Below are positions 46,371-47,072 of a stretch of DNA of 47,072 bases, piece by piece; the stretch's first letter is position 1, and each line of letters begins with the position of its first letter. The notes under the pieces were generated by a model. It saw only the letters and a program-made list of their open reading frames with translations, was not told where the DNA came from and searched no databases. The position numbers and the translations under genes were made by a program. The DNA is from a virus, in the IMG/VR virus record IMGVR_UViG_3300030020_000035, positions 1 through 47,072 of that record; one strand, given 5' to 3'.

Positions 46371-46610
46371 TCAGCTGACGGTCACCTTTCCGGCGTCGAC
46401 CTTGATCACGCCGTAGAACTTCCGCGACCTGTATGGGTCCGGCCCGACGAACGTGTAGTTACCGTCGGGTAGTTCATCCACGCGCCCGCTGTAGCCGCCG
46501 AATGGACTCGTCGACTCGATCTCCACGGTGTGGATGTCGGAGGCGCAGACAGCCTTCACTTCCTTCTTGCTCCTCGGCCTGCGGCTGGCGATGAATATCC
46601 CGTCCGTCTC
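46371..46610 (-). CDS. Third ORF of the double-frameshift chain
   Basis: 79 residues opening at the stop of the 46609 ORF (Glu-Thr-Asp-Gly). Basic start (FIASRRPRSKKEVK), then a beta domain (DIHTVEIESTSPFGGYSGRV; GNYTFVGPDPYRSRKFYGVI). A GTG at 46559 has a possible AGGAG ten bases upstream, so separate initiation is not excluded here. Confidence 0.65.
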   Translation of the reverse strand, partial: ETDGIFIASRRPRSKKEVKAVCASDIHTVEIESTSPFGGYSGRVDELPDGNYTFVGPDPYRSRKFYGVIKVDAGKVTVS

Positions 46611-46621
46611 AGGCGCACCTC
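46606..46621 (-). other. Putative programmed +1 frameshift site (GAGG-N3-GCC-TGA-GAC)
   Basis: Minus-strand codons CTG-AGG-TGC-GCC-TGA-GAC, followed by GGAC, as at 1903. Second site in the chain. Confidence 0.7.
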
Positions 46622-46884
46622 AGTCCGGGCGAGTAGTACCCCTCGCGCGCCCACCACTCGCGGTCGAGCGGGGTCATGGCGTCCCACACATCGGCGGGAA
46701 GCTCGGGGACCATGCTGACCACGTTGTGATAGCCGCTGATCTGCTCGTCGCGCACCGCGAACGCGTGGGCCTCGTAAACGTCCGCGAGCGCCTCGGGCGG
46801 AACGCCTTTGATCTTGTGGTAAGCGGTGCTGCAGCCGTCGCAGTCCACCTCGTAGCTGATGAGAACCCGCGTGAAGGCCGTCTC
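46609..46884 (-). CDS. Second ORF of the double-frameshift chain
   Basis: 91 residues opening at the stop of the first ORF (Glu-Thr-Ala-Phe). VLISYEVDCDGCSTAYHKIK has two cysteines of a possible metal site; later parts are helical (PPEALADVYEAHAFAVRDEQ) and aromatic (DREWWAREGYYSPGL). The only in-frame start nearby, GTG 46905, overlaps the first ORF and has no ribosome-binding site. It ends at the second +1 site. Confidence 0.65.
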   Translation of the reverse strand, partial: ETAFTRVLISYEVDCDGCSTAYHKIKGVPPEALADVYEAHAFAVRDEQISGYHNVVSMVPELPADVWDAMTPLDREWWAREGYYSPGLRCA

Positions 46885-46896
46885 AGGCTCCCTCCT
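46880..46896 (-). other. Putative programmed +1 frameshift site (GGAG-N3-GCC-TGA-GAC)
   Basis: Minus-strand codons AAG-GAG-GGA-GCC-TGA-GAC. AAGGAGG lies just upstream of GCC. First site of the chain. Confidence 0.7.
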
Positions 46897-47058
46897 TGAG
46901 GTCACCCCACACCACGCGAGGGGTGGATTCGGTCACCTCGCCGGTGTCGAGGTCGACGACAGCGATCGGGCGCTCGGGGAACATGCTGTCGGTGATGTTT
47001 TCCTCGGCCTTCCGCTTCGCCTCGTCGAGAGTGTCAAAGTCGGGGTAGGTGTAGTGAA
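46883..47058 (-). CDS. 3' end of the first ORF of the chain (continues at 385-1)
   Basis: This is the C-terminal part of the 144-residue protein whose start is at 385, duplicated here by the contig overlap (TLDEAKRKAEENITDSMFPE to the final DLKEGA). Beyond 47058 the frame stays open to the end of the window, but with sequence unlike that at 127. Confidence 0.8.
46933..47058. repeat. Direct terminal repeat, right copy
   Basis: Identical to 1-126. The 14 bases after it (47059-47072) do not match base 127 onward. Confidence 0.95.
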
Positions 47059-47072
47059 CGCCAGCGGCGCCG

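Overview
The window is one tailed-phage genome, apparently a circular assembly. Bases 1-126 recur exactly at 46933-47058, so the unique unit is about 46,932 bp. The last 14 bases match neither copy's continuation. A gene runs through the join. DNA is GC-rich throughout. Short 5' leaders, frequent GTG/TTG starts, a Prim-Pol type primase and a DUF6197-like gene suggest an actinobacterial host; this is inference. A tail sheath, tube, gp25-like wedge, baseplate J and gpI-like protein make it a contractile-tailed (myovirus-type) phage.

Layout. (1) 45.9-46.9 kb joined to 1-3.75 kb, minus strand: an accessory module of small unknown genes. Six of its stop codons carry the same signal: a Shine-Dalgarno-like GGAG or GAGG, three bases, GCC, a TGA or TAA stop, then GAC. 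At all six the +1 frame is open and runs into the next ORF. This looks like a family of programmed +1 frameshift sites built like that of prfB. (2) 3.75-4.32 kb: divergent control region with several dyads. (3) 4.3-27.2 kb, plus strand: late operon. Four small genes and a large alpha/beta-hydrolase protein with 18-residue repeats precede terminase; then come portal, scaffold, HK97-type capsid, connectors, sheath, tube, chaperones with a -1 frameshift, tape measure, LysM protein, NlpC/P60 hub, baseplate and tip proteins. (4) 27.2-30.3 kb: a lone antisense secreted gene and a lysis region (membrane proteins, papain-like protein, holin-like protein, lipoprotein GH24 endolysin). (5) 30.4-31.6 kb: an HTH-phosphoesterase. 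(6) 31.8-41.7 kb, minus strand: early operon with a recombinase remnant, SSB, ERF annealing protein, RecB-like exonuclease, nucleotide-metabolism fusion, resolvase-like nuclease, HNH protein and primase. (7) 41.7-44.6 kb, plus strand: structured leader, then recA and HNH genes. (8) 44.7-45.9 kb, minus strand: a chain of overlapping tiny genes.

How the parts fit. The early genes supply a recombination-centred replication toolkit, but no replicative helicase or family A/B polymerase is seen. Six copies of a GGTTACC-N11-TA element sit near early and recA-operon starts and are the best promoter candidates; two place a -10-like hexamer so close to ATG that leaderless transcripts are expected. Late genes mostly end in TAG, often fused to the next ribosome-binding site as TAGGAG, whereas all six +1 sites use TGA or TAA, the stops read by RF2. 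I found no tRNA genes, CRISPR arrays, insertion sequences or complete integrase.
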